A stretch of 64,000 nt of DNA from Metarhizium brunneum. Lineage: Eukaryota; Ascomycota; Sordariomycetes; Hypocreales; Clavicipitaceae. Where the stretch lies: positions 3,596,001 through 3,660,000 of the forward strand of contig NC_089423.1 in NCBI RefSeq assembly GCF_013426205.1, read 5' to 3'. Below the pieces are notes generated by a model, which was not told the DNA's origin, did not search any database, and worked only from the letters and a program-made list of their open reading frames with translations. Numbering within the stretch: position 1 is the stretch's first letter; every line of letters begins with the position of its first letter. Of this stretch, positions 1-10,383 are shown in pieces. Made by a program: the position numbers and the translations under genes.

Positions 1-3000
1 TGTCCTGGGATAACAGCACGCGCGGTCTTGATGCCAGTACCGCCTTGGACTTTACAAGATCACTTCGCATTCTGACCAACTTGTACAAGACGACCACCTT
101 CGTGTCCCTGTATCAGGCATCCGAGAACATTTACAGGCTCTTTGACAAGGTCATGGTGATTGACGAAGGCAAGCAAGTCTACTTTGGTCCTGCCAACCAA
201 GCCCGAAGCTACTTTGAAGGACTCGGATTCGCTCCAAGGCCTCGACAAACCACACCGGACTACTTGACCGGCTGCACCGACGAATTCGAAAGACAGTACG
301 CGCCGGGATGCTCCGAAAACAACTCACCGCACAGCCCGGATACTCTGCGCGAAGCATTCCGCAAGTCCAACTACCAGAAGAAGCTCGAGTCCGAGATTGC
401 GGAATACAAGGCCAACTTGGACCAAGAGAAGCACAAGCACAATGACTTCCAGATTGCCGTCAAGGAAAGCAAACGAGGCGCTTCCAAGCGATCCGTCTAT
501 CAGGTCGGCTTCCACCTACAGGTATGGGCCCTTATGAAGCGGCAGTTCACTCTCAAGCTCCAAGATCGGTTCAACCTCACGCTTGCATGGGTCCGAAGTA
601 TCGTCATTGCCATTGTCCTCGGCACGCTCTATCTCAACTTGGAAAAGACCTCTGCCAGTGCCTTTAGCAAAGGCGGTCTTCTCTTCGTGGCCCTTTTGTT
701 CAATGCGTTTCAGGCGTTTTCCGAGTTGGCATCAACAATGTTGGGCAGGGCGATTGTGAATAAGCACAAGGCCTACGGCTATCACAGGCCCTCAAGCCTG
801 TGGATTTCACAGATCCTGGTGGACCAGGCGTTTGCTGCGAGCGAGATCATGCTATTCTCCATCATTGTGTACTTCATGAGTGGCCTAGTGAGGGATGCCG
901 GCGCGTTCTTCACCTTCTACCTCATGATCCTGTCGGGAAACATTGCCATGACGCTATTCTTCCGAATCATCGGCTGTGCGAGCCCCGACTTCGATTATGC
1001 CATCAAGTTTGCTGTTGTCATCATTACGCTCTTCGTCACAACCTCCGGGTACATCATTCAGTATCAGTCTGAAAAAGTGTGGCTTCGATGGATCTACTGG
1101 GTGAACCCGCTTGGCCTCATCTTTAGCTCACTGATGCAGAATGAATTTCAACGCATTGACATGACTTGCACTGCTGATTCGTTGATTCCTTCTGGGCCGG
1201 GATACACCGATATTAACCATCAGGTCTGCACGCTGCCCGGCTCCAACGCGGGAACAACATTTGTTGCAGGGCCAGATTACATTGCACAAGGCTTTTCGTA
1301 CTATCCCGGCGACCTGTGGCGGAACTGGGGGATTGTCCTGAGCATCATCATTTTCTTCCTGATTCTCAACGTTGTGCTCGGCGAGGTGGTCAAGTTTGGG
1401 ATGGGAGGCAACTCATTCAAGGTTTATCAACGCCCTAATAAGGAACGCGCAGCCTTGAATGAGAAGCTGCTAGAGAAGCGAGAGGCCAGACGCAAAGACA
1501 AGTCGAACGAAGTTGGATCTGATCTAAGCATAAAGTCGGAAAGTATCCTCACATGGGAGAATCTCAACTATAATGTCCCGGTCCCCGGAGGCACACGCCG
1601 CCTTCTCAACAATGTATTCGGCTATGTTCGACCTGGTGAGCTGACGGCTCTCATGGGCGCCTCGGGGGCCGGCAAAACGACCCTTCTCGACGTTCTCGCT
1701 TCCCGTAAGAACATCGGCGTCATCACTGGTGATGTTCTCGTCGATGGCTTCAAGCCTGGCAAGCAGTTCCAGCGATCAACGTCGTATGCCGAACAACTTG
1801 ATCTGCACGAGCCGACGCAGACTGTTCGTGAGGCCTTGCGGTTCTCCGCCGACCTTCGCCAGCCGTATGAGACCCCCCTGGCCGAACGCCACGCATACGT
1901 TGAGGAGATCATTGCCTTGTTGGAAATGGAACACATTGCAGACTGCATCATTGGCACCGCGGAAGCTGGTCTGACTGTCGAGCAGCGCAAGCGAGTCACC
2001 ATCGGCGTTGAGCTTGCTGCCAAGCCAGAGCTTCTCCTCTTTCTGGATGAGCCCACGTCCGGGCTTGACAGCCAGAGTGCGTTCAATATTGTCCGATTCC
2101 TCAAGAAGCTCGCTGCGGCAGGACAAGCTATTCTCTGCACAATCCACCAACCCAACGCTGCTCTGTTTGAAAACTTTGATCGGCTCTTGCTCCTCCAGCG
2201 TGGCGGACGGACCGTCTACTTTGGAGACATTGGTGAAGACGCTGCCATCTTGCGGGCATATCTCAGACGTCATGGGGCCGAGGCCGCTCCTACGGACAAC
2301 GTCGCCGAGTTCATGCTCGAGGCCATTGGTGCCGGCAGTTCGCCTCGAGTTGGTGAGCGTGACTGGGCTGACATCTGGGACGAGAGTCCCGAACTCGAGC
2401 GTGCCAAGAAGGCTATTGTTGAAATGAGAGAGGAGCGAAAATCCGTGGCTCAGCACGCGAACCCCGACCTGGAGAAGGAATATGCCTCGCCGGTTCACCA
2501 CCAAATCAGGATCGTGGTTCGCCGCATGTTCCGTGCATTCTGGCGCACGCCAAACTATCTCTTTACTCGGCTGTTCAGCCACTTTGCCGTGGCCTTTGTT
2601 TCCGGCCTGACGTATCTCAACCTCGATACGTCCAGATCCTCGCTCCAGTACACAGTCTTCGTCATCTTCCAGGTCACGGTTCTGCCAGCCCTCATCATCT
2701 CCCAAGTGGAAGTCATGTTCCATATCAAGCGAGCCCTCTTTTTCCGCGAAGCCTCATCCAAGATGTACTCGCCCATGACCTTTGCCACGGCTATTGTCGC
2801 CGCCGAGATGCCGTACTCGATCCTGTGCGCAGTCGTCTTCTTTGTCTGCCTGTACTTTATGCCGGGCCTAGACCCCACGCCTTCACGAGCCGGCTATCAA
2901 TTCTTCATGGTTCTCATCACCGAAGTCTTTGCCGTCACCATGGGCCAAGGCCTTGCGTCGCTGACGCCCTCGCCCCGAATTTCGGCCCAATTCGACCCCT

Positions 3001-3499
3001 TCATCATCATCATATTCGCTCTCTTCTGTGGCGTCACCATCCCGGCGCCCCAAATGCCAGGCTTCTGGCGCGCTTGGCTCTACCAACTCGACCCCTTCAC
3101 CCGGCTCATCGGCGGCATGGTAACAACGGCTCTGCACGGGCTCCAGGTCGTTTGTACCTCGTCTGAGTTGAACCGCTTCACGGCACCCAGCAACATGACA
3201 TGCGGGGAGTACATGACGCCGTTTTTCGAGCGTGGTGCGCCGGGATATCTCGTCAGCAATGATACGCAGAATTGCGAGTATTGCGCGTACAAGATTGGTG
3301 ACGAGTTTTACGGACGGCTCAACATGTCGTTTGATAATCGGTGGAGAGATTTGGGTATTTATATAGCCTTTATTGGCAGCAATCTCATCATTCTTTTTAC
3401 CGCGGTACGTATATTCTGTGCATTCTAGACCTGGTAGAGTCTCTGGTGCTAACTTTTAAAAAAAAACAGAGTCGATTCTTGAACTTTAATAGGAGGTAG
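1..3499 (+). CDS. PDR-type ABC (ABCG) multidrug transporter, 5' truncated by window edge
   Basis: Pleiotropic-drug-resistance pump of the plasma membrane, expected to export lipophilic toxicants by ATP hydrolysis. The open frame runs in from base 3, already at the end of the first nucleotide-binding domain (Walker B/D-loop [11 protein letters not shown]), so the first third lies outside. Next come the first six-TM block (about 540-1420), the second ATPase with Walker A GASGAGKTT (about 1650-1680), the signature-like VEQRKRVTIG, Walker [14 protein letters not shown] (about 2030-2060), and the second TM block to the end. The frame reaches a stop at 3426-3428, but a GTACGT donor at 3405, a branch point GCTAAC near 3449 and an acceptor ending at 3469 define a 65-nt phase-0 intron; the last exon 3470-3499 adds SRFLNFNRR. 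About 1150 residues are visible of the usual 1450-1550. An AATAAA lies at about 3567. Confidence 0.93.
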
Positions 3500-4181
3500 G
3501 TGCGTCGTGCAAGTTGAATATTAGACTGCGACTTTTGCATTGCATGCGGCGGAGTACATGAGAAATAATAAAAGTTCAAATGGATGCGAAATAGATCATA
3601 ATAGAGACTATAAATTTTTATTACTATTTTGTTCAACCTATCCCAATATTCGTGCCGGCACTGCATCAGGTAGGGGGCCCAATTGTACAAACACCGTGTG
3701 CCTGGTCGTACCCAAACGAGAGAACCGTAACGTGCTGAAGGAAACACCGTAATACTAGAGACTCTACAGGACGGCACCAGGGAGCTACCCAGGTATCTGA
3801 TGTTGCAGAACCGGAAATGTGACCCTCGTGTTGTGGTCGTGGCGAATCTTGGCCTGCAAAAGTGGGCCGTTGGGCTGGAGGACAGGCGACGACCCGATGA
3901 GATCCACGCCATGTTTCAATGAGACATCTCATGATCTGACGACTGCTTTTTGTCTTGGCTTATCCGCATTCTGCGACCATGAGACGCCGTCAGGCCGTGA
4001 CGGCTTCTTTGCATTCGTATATGACCTGCCTACGAGCCACCTAGCACAAACTGCCCAAGATCATCCTCAAGAGTTCAAGACACACGGGCGTCATCCGAGG
4101 ACCTCGGCTTACGAGTTTCCCAACGTTCATCTACAAACATCACACACTCACCATTTTAGCATCAAACATCAAGATATCAAC
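3500..4181. other. Intergenic: 3' flank of ABC gene and 5' flank of TANGO2-like gene
   Basis: It holds the likely 3' UTR of the upstream transporter (AATAAA about 3567) and then the leader of the next gene. A reading frame continuous with the TANGO2-like gene extends upstream to about 3819, but it has no family similarity and I read it as untranslated. No other gene is seen. Confidence 0.6.
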
Positions 4182-5237
4182 ATGTGCATAGTGCTCTTTA
4201 CCACGGCACATCCCGACTACCCCCTCATTCTGATCGACAACAGGGACGAGTTCATCCTGCGCCCGACATCCCGGCCTCACTGGTGGACGCACCCAACCTC
4301 TGGCGAGCAGGTGCTGTCGTCTCGAGACCTCCAGCGCGCAGAAAAGGGCACCTGGCTGGGCATAACCAAGTCGGGGATATTCGCCGTCCTGACCAACTAC
4401 CGCGAGGCCAACGCCCACGACGCCAGGCACCCCGTCCACGGGAGGAAGAGCCGCGGCGCCGTGGTGACGGCCTGGCTGGCCGGGCTGGGGGGCAGCATCA
4501 AGGACGGCGTCGAGCACCTCGTCAAGGACGACGGCGTCAAGGGCGTCGGGGGGTTCTCCCTGGTCTGCGGCCGGCTGAGGAGAAAGGGGGAGGGCGTGGC
4601 CATCGTCAGCAACAGGGCCGGGCGCGCCGACGAGGTGCCCGTCGTGGCCGAGCAGAGGGGGGAGACGTGGGGGTTGAGCAACACCACCTTTGACGCCGAG
4701 GCCGCGTGGCCAAAGGTCGAGCTGGGCACCAGGATGCTCCGCGAGGCTGTGGCGAGCGCCGTCGAGCACAGGCACGGCGAGGAGGACCTGGTTCAGGCGC
4801 TGTTCGGGGTGCTCGACACCGACACCTTCCCCGCGGCCCGGCCGGGCGCGAGCTTCGAGGAGCTGACGGGCCTCCTGCGGCACACCATTTTCGTGCCCGA
4901 GGTGGGCGACGAGAGCCATCTCGAGTCCATGGAGGCGGCGCGCGCAAAGGGCAGGGCGGCGTGGGTCGCGGACGAGGGCAAGCTACGCGCCGTCGAGGAG
5001 ATTCTGCTGGAGCAGCAGCCCGAGGTGAGCGCGCAGGCGGCCAACGGCTTCGAGACGGGCATGTACGGCACGCAGAGGCAGACGGTGGTGCTGGTCGATT
5101 GGGACGGAAACGTAAAGGTCGTGGAAAGGGCATTGTGGGATCGCAACGGACATAGCATCGCGCGCGGGGACGGCGACGTCGTGTTTGAGTTTGCCATTGA
5201 GGGTTGGGACGGTGACAGTCACGACGACGGACAATAA
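4182..5237 (+). CDS. TANGO2 / NRDE family protein
   Basis: A 351-residue protein of the TANGO2 family (DUF833). Animal members are linked to Golgi organisation, mitochondrial metabolism and haem trafficking; the biochemical activity is unsettled. The N-terminus MCIVLFTTAHPDYPLILIDN is typical, with Cys2 and the family-defining NRDE motif at residues 20-23, followed by a conserved RPTSRPHWW block and GTWLGITKSGIFAVLTNYRE. I chose the ATG at 4182 because the family begins with MCI at this point; the longer upstream frame is not conserved. Single exon. The middle of the gene is very GC-rich and therefore carries long shadow frames on both strands. AATAAA occurs about 35 nt past the stop (5272). 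Confidence 0.9.
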   Translation: MCIVLFTTAHPDYPLILIDNRDEFILRPTSRPHWWTHPTSGEQVLSSRDLQRAEKGTWLGITKSGIFAVLTNYREANAHDARHPVHGRKSRGAVVTAWLAGLGGSIKDGVEHLVKDDGVKGVGGFSLVCGRLRRKGEGVAIVSNRAGRADEVPVVAEQRGETWGLSNTTFDAEAAWPKVELGTRMLREAVASAVEHRHGEEDLVQALFGVLDTDTFPAARPGASFEELTGLLRHTIFVPEVGDESHLESMEAARAKGRAAWVADEGKLRAVEEILLEQQPEVSAQAANGFETGMYGTQRQTVVLVDWDGNVKVVERALWDRNGHSIARGDGDVVFEFAIEGWDGDSHDDGQ

Positions 5238-5865
5238 GACTTGTCGAATGGGCGGCGGGCTACTAGACAATAATAAATGGTTTCAAGATGGACCGGCTTT
5301 GCTTGCCCGTCGTCAAAGGAACCAAGAGCGTGACAAGATTGAACAATTGGGGAGAACATTGGAGAGCCTGCGCTGAATGGCGGGCAGCTGCCGACGACTG
5401 TTGAGCTGCTTGCCCGCCACCTGCCATTCACTCCAAGCGATTGAGTGAACTCTGCGGCCATTTGGCAATTCGCCTTCTTTTCCCCCCCCTTCTTCTTCAC
5501 TTCCCCAATCATCTCTGCAAGAATTACCATAGCTTCCGGCACCCGCGTTCATCGCTCATTGTTCACCTCGCCCGCGGCTGTCGTGTTCAGCGGTGGCCGT
5601 TTGTCCGTAAACAAACACTTTTGACGTCGTCTGAAACACGCTTCTTCATTGACGCCACGTCGAAGATTGACGGGTTCAGCAAGGTGTAGACAGGCGCGTG
5701 TCCTGCCGAGCCGAACGCGATAGTCTGCTTGCACTCTTCTATGTTCGGGCTCGTGTGGCTGTTACTCATTGTCTCAACTTGCTTAAAAACAACCCCATCT
5801 CAACCGCATTCCATGGATGTGAGGCCAGAAACAATTCAAGTTTGATTTTTTTTCCTGCCTTTTCC

Positions 5866-5890
5866 TTTTTTTTTTAAAAAAAAAAAAAAA
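5866..5890. repeat. T10-A15 homopolymer junction
   Basis: Ten T followed immediately by fifteen A, about 75 bp before the start codon of the downstream gene. It is partly self-complementary, and such poly(dA:dT) tracts exclude nucleosomes in fungal promoters (established knowledge). Sequencing length may be inexact. Confidence 0.8.
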
Positions 5891-5948
5891 CCCTCAGTCG
5901 CCTACTATAGAAATTCCAAGGGATATTCAACCTCTGGCAGATTCAGAG

Positions 5949-5956
5949 TGACGTCA
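5949..5956. promoter_or_regulatory. CRE/ATF palindrome TGACGTCA
   Basis: Perfect 8-bp bZIP (CREB/ATF) palindrome 10 bp before the ATG at 5967. At this distance it is probably within the 5' UTR, so its use as an upstream activator site is uncertain. Confidence 0.4.
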
Positions 5957-5966
5957 ATACACCATC

Positions 5967-7184
5967 ATGCACAGACGTACACACGCAAAACGACCCGTCA
6001 TATCAGCACCAATTGGTCCTGTTCAACATTTGGACGGATCAGGATTCAGTGGAACTGAGGCCTTGCAGGGCGGAGCTTGGGTCGATTACTGCGAGGGCAA
6101 CCGAAGCTACATGGCATGCAACCCGAACTCTTCTTCGGACTCGCTTGCCTCGCGTAAGTCTCGACGGGTCTCTCAGAGCTTCCCGATTACGGAGCCCCCG
6201 TCCGCGAGCCCGACGGTCGTCGAGTCAGACGTCAGCGCTCTTACTCGGATACAGACAAGTAATTCTTCCAAGGCGTCGCTGGGCAAGAAGTCAGCCTTCT
6301 TGTCGCTTTCGAGAAGGTCGTCGTCGAAGCAATTCCCCAAGTATACCCTGGAGGCGCGTCCAGAGTCGGCTGACAATGCTGAAAACACCCTGCCTTTGAA
6401 AGGGCTCGAAAATGATGCGGATTCTTCTATTCCTAGGTCGATGAGAAAATGGCACAAGTCGAAGGCGCTGAAGATGCTTCAATTCAAGACGCCGTTTTCG
6501 AGAAAGGCCTTGGCCGCCATCCAGAGTCTCAACCCCGATCATCCGCAGCCAGACGAATCTGAACTGAGTGCTTCGGGTTCGAGATCCTCTGAGTCGACCC
6601 TGGAACCATTTCCTGGGAGCGATACTCGCCCAAGCCCTCCTGCCAATACCGCTCCTAAAAAACCAGAGAGCGAGCCACAGGACGGCATGTACTGGGCCGG
6701 CCGCTGCGGAGGATATCGTGATAGGATTTTAACCGACATGCTTAATAAAGGCTCCTTCGATGCATCTTCATCACCACACAACACCAATAACCGCTGGAAG
6801 ACTGGCCCATCGCTGGCTTCTCCTAATCGCTTGACCTATCTCGCTCCGTCAAACACAACATCAGCTCTACCAACAGTTGCATACGACCCCAGACCACGTC
6901 TACCTGATGAACGTGATGTTGACCAACGTGTATCCAAGCACCTAGAGTCTGAGTGCACTACAAAAGTGGCGCAAGAATCGTTCAAGGATTACTACGCTCT
7001 TTATGCATGCTTCGAAGGTGGATACGCTCCGTATGGCAAAGGCCAGAAGAGCGGACTTTTTGCTGGTGTGGTCAATCGCTTTGAAAGTGACGGCAAACGA
7101 CGAGAGCCAAAACTCAAGGAGCTGACAAACTCGAGGTCAGGGGCGGTTGGCATTACTCCTGGCCGAGGAGTGTCAGTATACTGA
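5967..7184 (+). CDS. Uncharacterised Ser-rich fungal protein with YWAGR motif
   Basis: 405 residues, single exon, ATG in a reasonable context (ACCATCATGC). The first about 230 residues are Ser/Pro-rich and probably disordered, with a basic stretch around FSRKALAAIQSLNP. A compact segment begins near residue 242 with MYWAGRCGGYRDRIL, and a second near RVSKHLESECTTKVAQESFK. Fungal hypothetical proteins with a YWAGRF-type motif followed by a helix with a conserved Cys (LENAC-like) have this layout, so I suspect membership of that group; no function is known to me. It ends GITPGRGVSVY. No signal peptide or TM segment is seen. It is followed by the convergent Tfb2 gene. Confidence 0.75.
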   Translation: MHRRTHAKRPVISAPIGPVQHLDGSGFSGTEALQGGAWVDYCEGNRSYMACNPNSSSDSLASRKSRRVSQSFPITEPPSASPTVVESDVSALTRIQTSNSSKASLGKKSAFLSLSRRSSSKQFPKYTLEARPESADNAENTLPLKGLENDADSSIPRSMRKWHKSKALKMLQFKTPFSRKALAAIQSLNPDHPQPDESELSASGSRSSESTLEPFPGSDTRPSPPANTAPKKPESEPQDGMYWAGRCGGYRDRILTDMLNKGSFDASSSPHNTNNRWKTGPSLASPNRLTYLAPSNTTSALPTVAYDPRPRLPDERDVDQRVSKHLESECTTKVAQESFKDYYALYACFEGGYAPYGKGQKSGLFAGVVNRFESDGKRREPKLKELTNSRSGAVGITPGRGVSVY

Positions 7185-7847
7185 ACGCTTGTTGGCTTAA
7201 GCTTGTTTTGGAGACTAGCTGTTTGGTGTATTTTGGAGTGTTATTGGCTCTCTCGCCCGCTACTTGTTTTTCTCTGCCGGGTGGAAAGCAGATGAACAAT
7301 TGGTTGTATCGGTTTCATCTTTCTTGTCTGAATAACGATTGGGCAGTGGATTGGTGTTGGATTTTCGACTTTTTGTCACATTCTTTCGAGGGAAAACGAA
7401 AGAAAAAAACGGGTTTACACGGCTTCCTTTTGTTTTGGCGACGGCATCATATTGGCATGGCTCATGAAACTGGCTGGTCTAGTTGGCCCTCGGGCGTATC
7501 ATTGTAAAATTTAGAAAGATGCGAATTGCTTACGATGGCTTTGCTTCGCGGGCTGAAGCAGACATGCGTGTATATTAGGTGTAAAAAAGGGGGGGGGAAC
7601 CAGGCATTGGTAATCATGCTGCTAACTAAGTTTCATTCTTCTCTATTCTGAGGCCTCGTGCTCAGATCTTGCTGATGGCAGTCTTGCTGCATCTAAGCCT
7701 GTCAACTGTATACAGTGTCCCTTGATATTGTATCCAACCCGCCAAACGCCGCTCCCAAGTTTTTCTCTTCTTCCTGCCCCTCTTCTCAAAAAGGTACAAG
7801 GCCGTCTTCTAACCTGGGCAACATTAGTGAGCAAAAGCACTCTTCGC
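7185..7847. other. Convergent 3' intergenic region
   Basis: Tail-to-tail spacer between the YWAGR gene (+) and the Tfb2 gene (-). It includes an A6G9 run near 7583. I see no gene, RNA or repeat of note. Confidence 0.6.
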
Positions 7848-9545
7848 CTATTCGATACGCTTCCTGCTCTTCAAATAATCCCTAATCTGCTCGTACTTGT
7901 TGGCAAAAAACATGCCCGACTTGTCGCTCCTCCAAACCAAGACGCCGATTTCCTCCGCGAACCGCGCGGTATCCAGAAACTCCTTATGGTCCTCGAAATC
8001 ACGAAACAAGAAGCCGCCCGTCGTCTTCATGCGTTCGTTTTCCAGCTGCCACAGGCGAATCTGGTCGACGACGGTGGGCGGCAGGATGGGCTTGTTGGCG
8101 AGGGCGGCGCTGCGGTGCATCTGCTCGTGCGCATGGGCGGCCAGGTAGGAAATGATTTGGTCGGCGCTGATGCCAAAGTTGATGGCCTGGTGGATGGAGG
8201 TGCGGGTCACGCGGCCGGCGACCATGTCGGGGAACCGCATGTTAAGCTTGCAGAAGAGTGCGAGGACGGCAATCTGCAGCGTGGACTGGGTGTAGGCGTA
8301 GATGCGGTAGTTGGTCTCGACGATGACGCTGCCCTTTTGGTCGGCCGAGGGGCCGAGGGGCCCGCCCGCTCCGCCCGAGCCCGACTGCGACGAAGAGCCG
8401 CCGGCTGTAGTCGTCGCGGCGGCGGTCGCGGCGGCCACGCCCTCGCTAATGGTGCGCAGGCTGCTCCCGCCGCTGGTAAGGGTGGTGGCGAGCCGGGTCG
8501 GGAAGAACATGGACCGCTTGTGCTGCGGGATGTAGATGAGGCCGAAGTCGAGGAGGGAGGGGAGCATGTTCTTGCGCTGCTCGGTGAGGGCGTTTGTGTC
8601 GTAGGCGCGGCCGAGCTCGAGGCTCGCCAGGACGAAGAGGAACGAGAGCATGTCAACCGTCTCGAGGCCGGCCGCCTTGTTCGTCTCGCTGGCCTCGAGC
8701 CAGAGCAGCAGCAGGGTCCAGACCTGTGCGTTTGGCTCCTGCAGCAGGAAGGTGAAGCCGGCCTGCGTGATGCCGATGGTGCCGTTGGGGCGGCGGTCGA
8801 CCAGCCTGCCTGCGATGAGGAGCTCCTTGACGCTCTTGTTGGGGCCCGACACGTCGCCCGTGCTCTTGTATCCGACGCTGGAGACGACAAAGTGCAGAAT
8901 GTCCTCCCACCTCTTGCGCGCGTAGCGGTCGAGGAAGGGCGTGTCGATCTCGGGTGGGACGAGGAGCGTCGACGGCACGCCAAACGAGTTGTGTTCGCCT
9001 CCGCCGGTGAGGGCCAGCCGCAGGGAGTTTTTGAAGTTGGTTGTCAGCTGCATTTCCTGGGGCTTCTCCTTGGACGGCATGGAGATTTGGATAATGTGGA
9101 GGCCTTTGAGGGTCGAGATGGCATGGTCTCGCTGTCTGTTTTGCATTTCGGTTTTAGATGATGTTCGAGGGTGTCACCGCCAGAGGAGCCTCATGGCTTG
9201 GTTGGGAAAGGGAGGTGGGTTTTTTTTTACCTCTTCGCGTCTGGCTTCACCCAAAGGTCGAGGTCGCTGAGAGGCATCGGCTTGGGCATGTAGAGGATGC
9301 GCATAACGAGTGTCTTGGCTGGGCAAGGTGACCGAGTTAGCAGCCAGTATATGATGTATGTATGATGTGTAGAAGCGTGCCAGCCCAGCTTCCAGAGAAG
9401 AGGGAAATGTACCTAGATGCGGCAGCATGCGCCGAAAAATGGCAAACGCCGTCGAGGGCTGCTGGTACAGCTTTCTAAAGGTGGTGCCGGGCAGCTTCTC
9501 GAGGTAGTCTGCGAGCTGCAGGGATGGCGCTGGGTTGACGGACAT
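7848..9545 (-). CDS. tfb2: TFIIH core subunit Tfb2/p52
   Basis: Subunit of the general transcription and nucleotide-excision-repair factor TFIIH; p52/Tfb2 anchors and stimulates the XPB/Ssl2 helicase in the nucleus. Three exons on the minus strand: 9545-9413, 9318-9231 and 9135-7848, with CTAAC-type branch points. They join through ...RRMLPHL-AKTLVMRILYMPK...KPDAKR-QRDHAISTLKGLH to 502 residues, close to yeast Tfb2 (513). The ATG at 9146 falls in the second intron just before the acceptor and is not the start. The p52 core is clear (SVKELLIAGRLVDRR, QVWTLLLLWLEA, NYRIYAYTQSTLQIAVL), as is the C-terminal domain that contacts Tfb5/p8 (QIRLWQLENERMKTTGGFL). Residues about 296-342 are a Gly/Ser/Ala-rich low-complexity insertion. 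The gene is divergent from the thioesterase gene. Confidence 0.95.
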
Positions 9546-10383
9546 TTTGGCGGCGAGACCAGTCCGTCGGAAAATATGACGTGTAGCTATATCATCATAA
9601 GCTGAATTGAGGCCCGCCGGTGGGAAGAATGGTCATGAAAGAACGGCCGGGCGAGCGAGTGAGCACAGTTGAATGTGGTTCAGACGTCGTGGTAGGTGAA
9701 AGATTACATGTGCGGTGCGGCGGCGTGTGTCCGGGTGATGGTCGGAGAATAATTGCTTAGCGCGCGCTTCTTGCTACTAGTGCCGCCAACGCCAACGCCA
9801 ACGCCAACGCCAACACTTGCCGTCCGCGTCCGCATCTTCAATTGATGCAACATTTGAACGGTCTTCTCGTCCTACGGGTGGGCTTAAATGCATTCACAAC
9901 AAATAAACCGTGCTCCATCTCTCCTGCATCGCCACGGTACTGCAGCGAAGCACACACTCTGTCCAGTAGCCATAATCAGCGAATAGATGACACTATTCAT
10001 AAGCGTGTGAGATGGCAAATCTCGAAGCCGGTCACCTTTTAGCGGCTTCTACACAACTTGACTCCAGCACTTGCCATTAATTATAGGACGTAGTCTTCTT
10101 CGCCTTATGTATTTAGCCTTAATTCTCGCCCCGTTCCCTATCACCAACAAAATCAATCCCGCCGCCAGCTAGATGTATGTACTACCTGCGCACCCCAACT
10201 CGATTTTATTCGTTCTCCGATCCGCAACGCCCGACCTCGAACCGGGTACGCATGTGCAGGGGCTCCGTGCCTGCGGCCCCCGAGAAGCGGATACCACCCT
10301 CGCAGCTTAGCTCAGGAACGGACGCCCAGCCGCCGACCTCGAACACTTATCCTACCCCCGTACAACAGCCAACCACCAACACA
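9546..10383. other. Divergent promoter region, Tfb2 / thioesterase
   Basis: Head-to-head spacer serving both flanking genes. It contains a (GCCAAC)5 tandem repeat at 9785-9814. A tRNA-like T-arm on the minus strand near 10220-10236 was examined and rejected. No gene is seen. Confidence 0.6.
9785..9814 (+). repeat. (GCCAAC)5 hexanucleotide repeat
   Basis: Five perfect tandem GCCAAC units in the shared promoter between the Tfb2 and thioesterase genes. On the minus strand the unit reads GTTGGC. Confidence 0.9.

Larger units (their letters stand above)
5238..5966. other. Intergenic with poly-T/poly-A tract
   Basis: 3' flank of the TANGO2-like gene, then the promoter and leader of the next gene. 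It includes a T10-A15 tract (5866-5890) and a perfect TGACGTCA site (5949-5956), annotated separately. No coding signal is convincing. Confidence 0.6.

Noticed and set aside
3819..4181. Upstream in-frame extension of the TANGO2-like protein
   Set aside because: Family members start MCI... at the ATG at 4182; the extension has no similarity and no ATG in good context.
8207..8983. Long shadow frames (up to about 480 codons) opposite Tfb2, TANGO2, thiolase and GNAT genes
   Set aside because: They are antisense or shifted frames of GC-rich genes with Arg/Ala/Pro-dominated composition and no domain.
9174..9230. Read-through end of Tfb2 exon 2 and an ATG at 9146
   Set aside because: Both lie in the intron between 9231 and 9135; splicing restores KPDAKR-QRDHAIS of the family.
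10220..10330. tRNA-like T-arm on the minus strand (CCCGG-TTCGAGG-TCGGG) and an A-box-like word on the plus strand
   Set aside because: The T-arm has no matching acceptor stem or anticodon arm at the correct distance, and the A-box-like word is on the opposite strand. It lies in the leader of the thioesterase gene.
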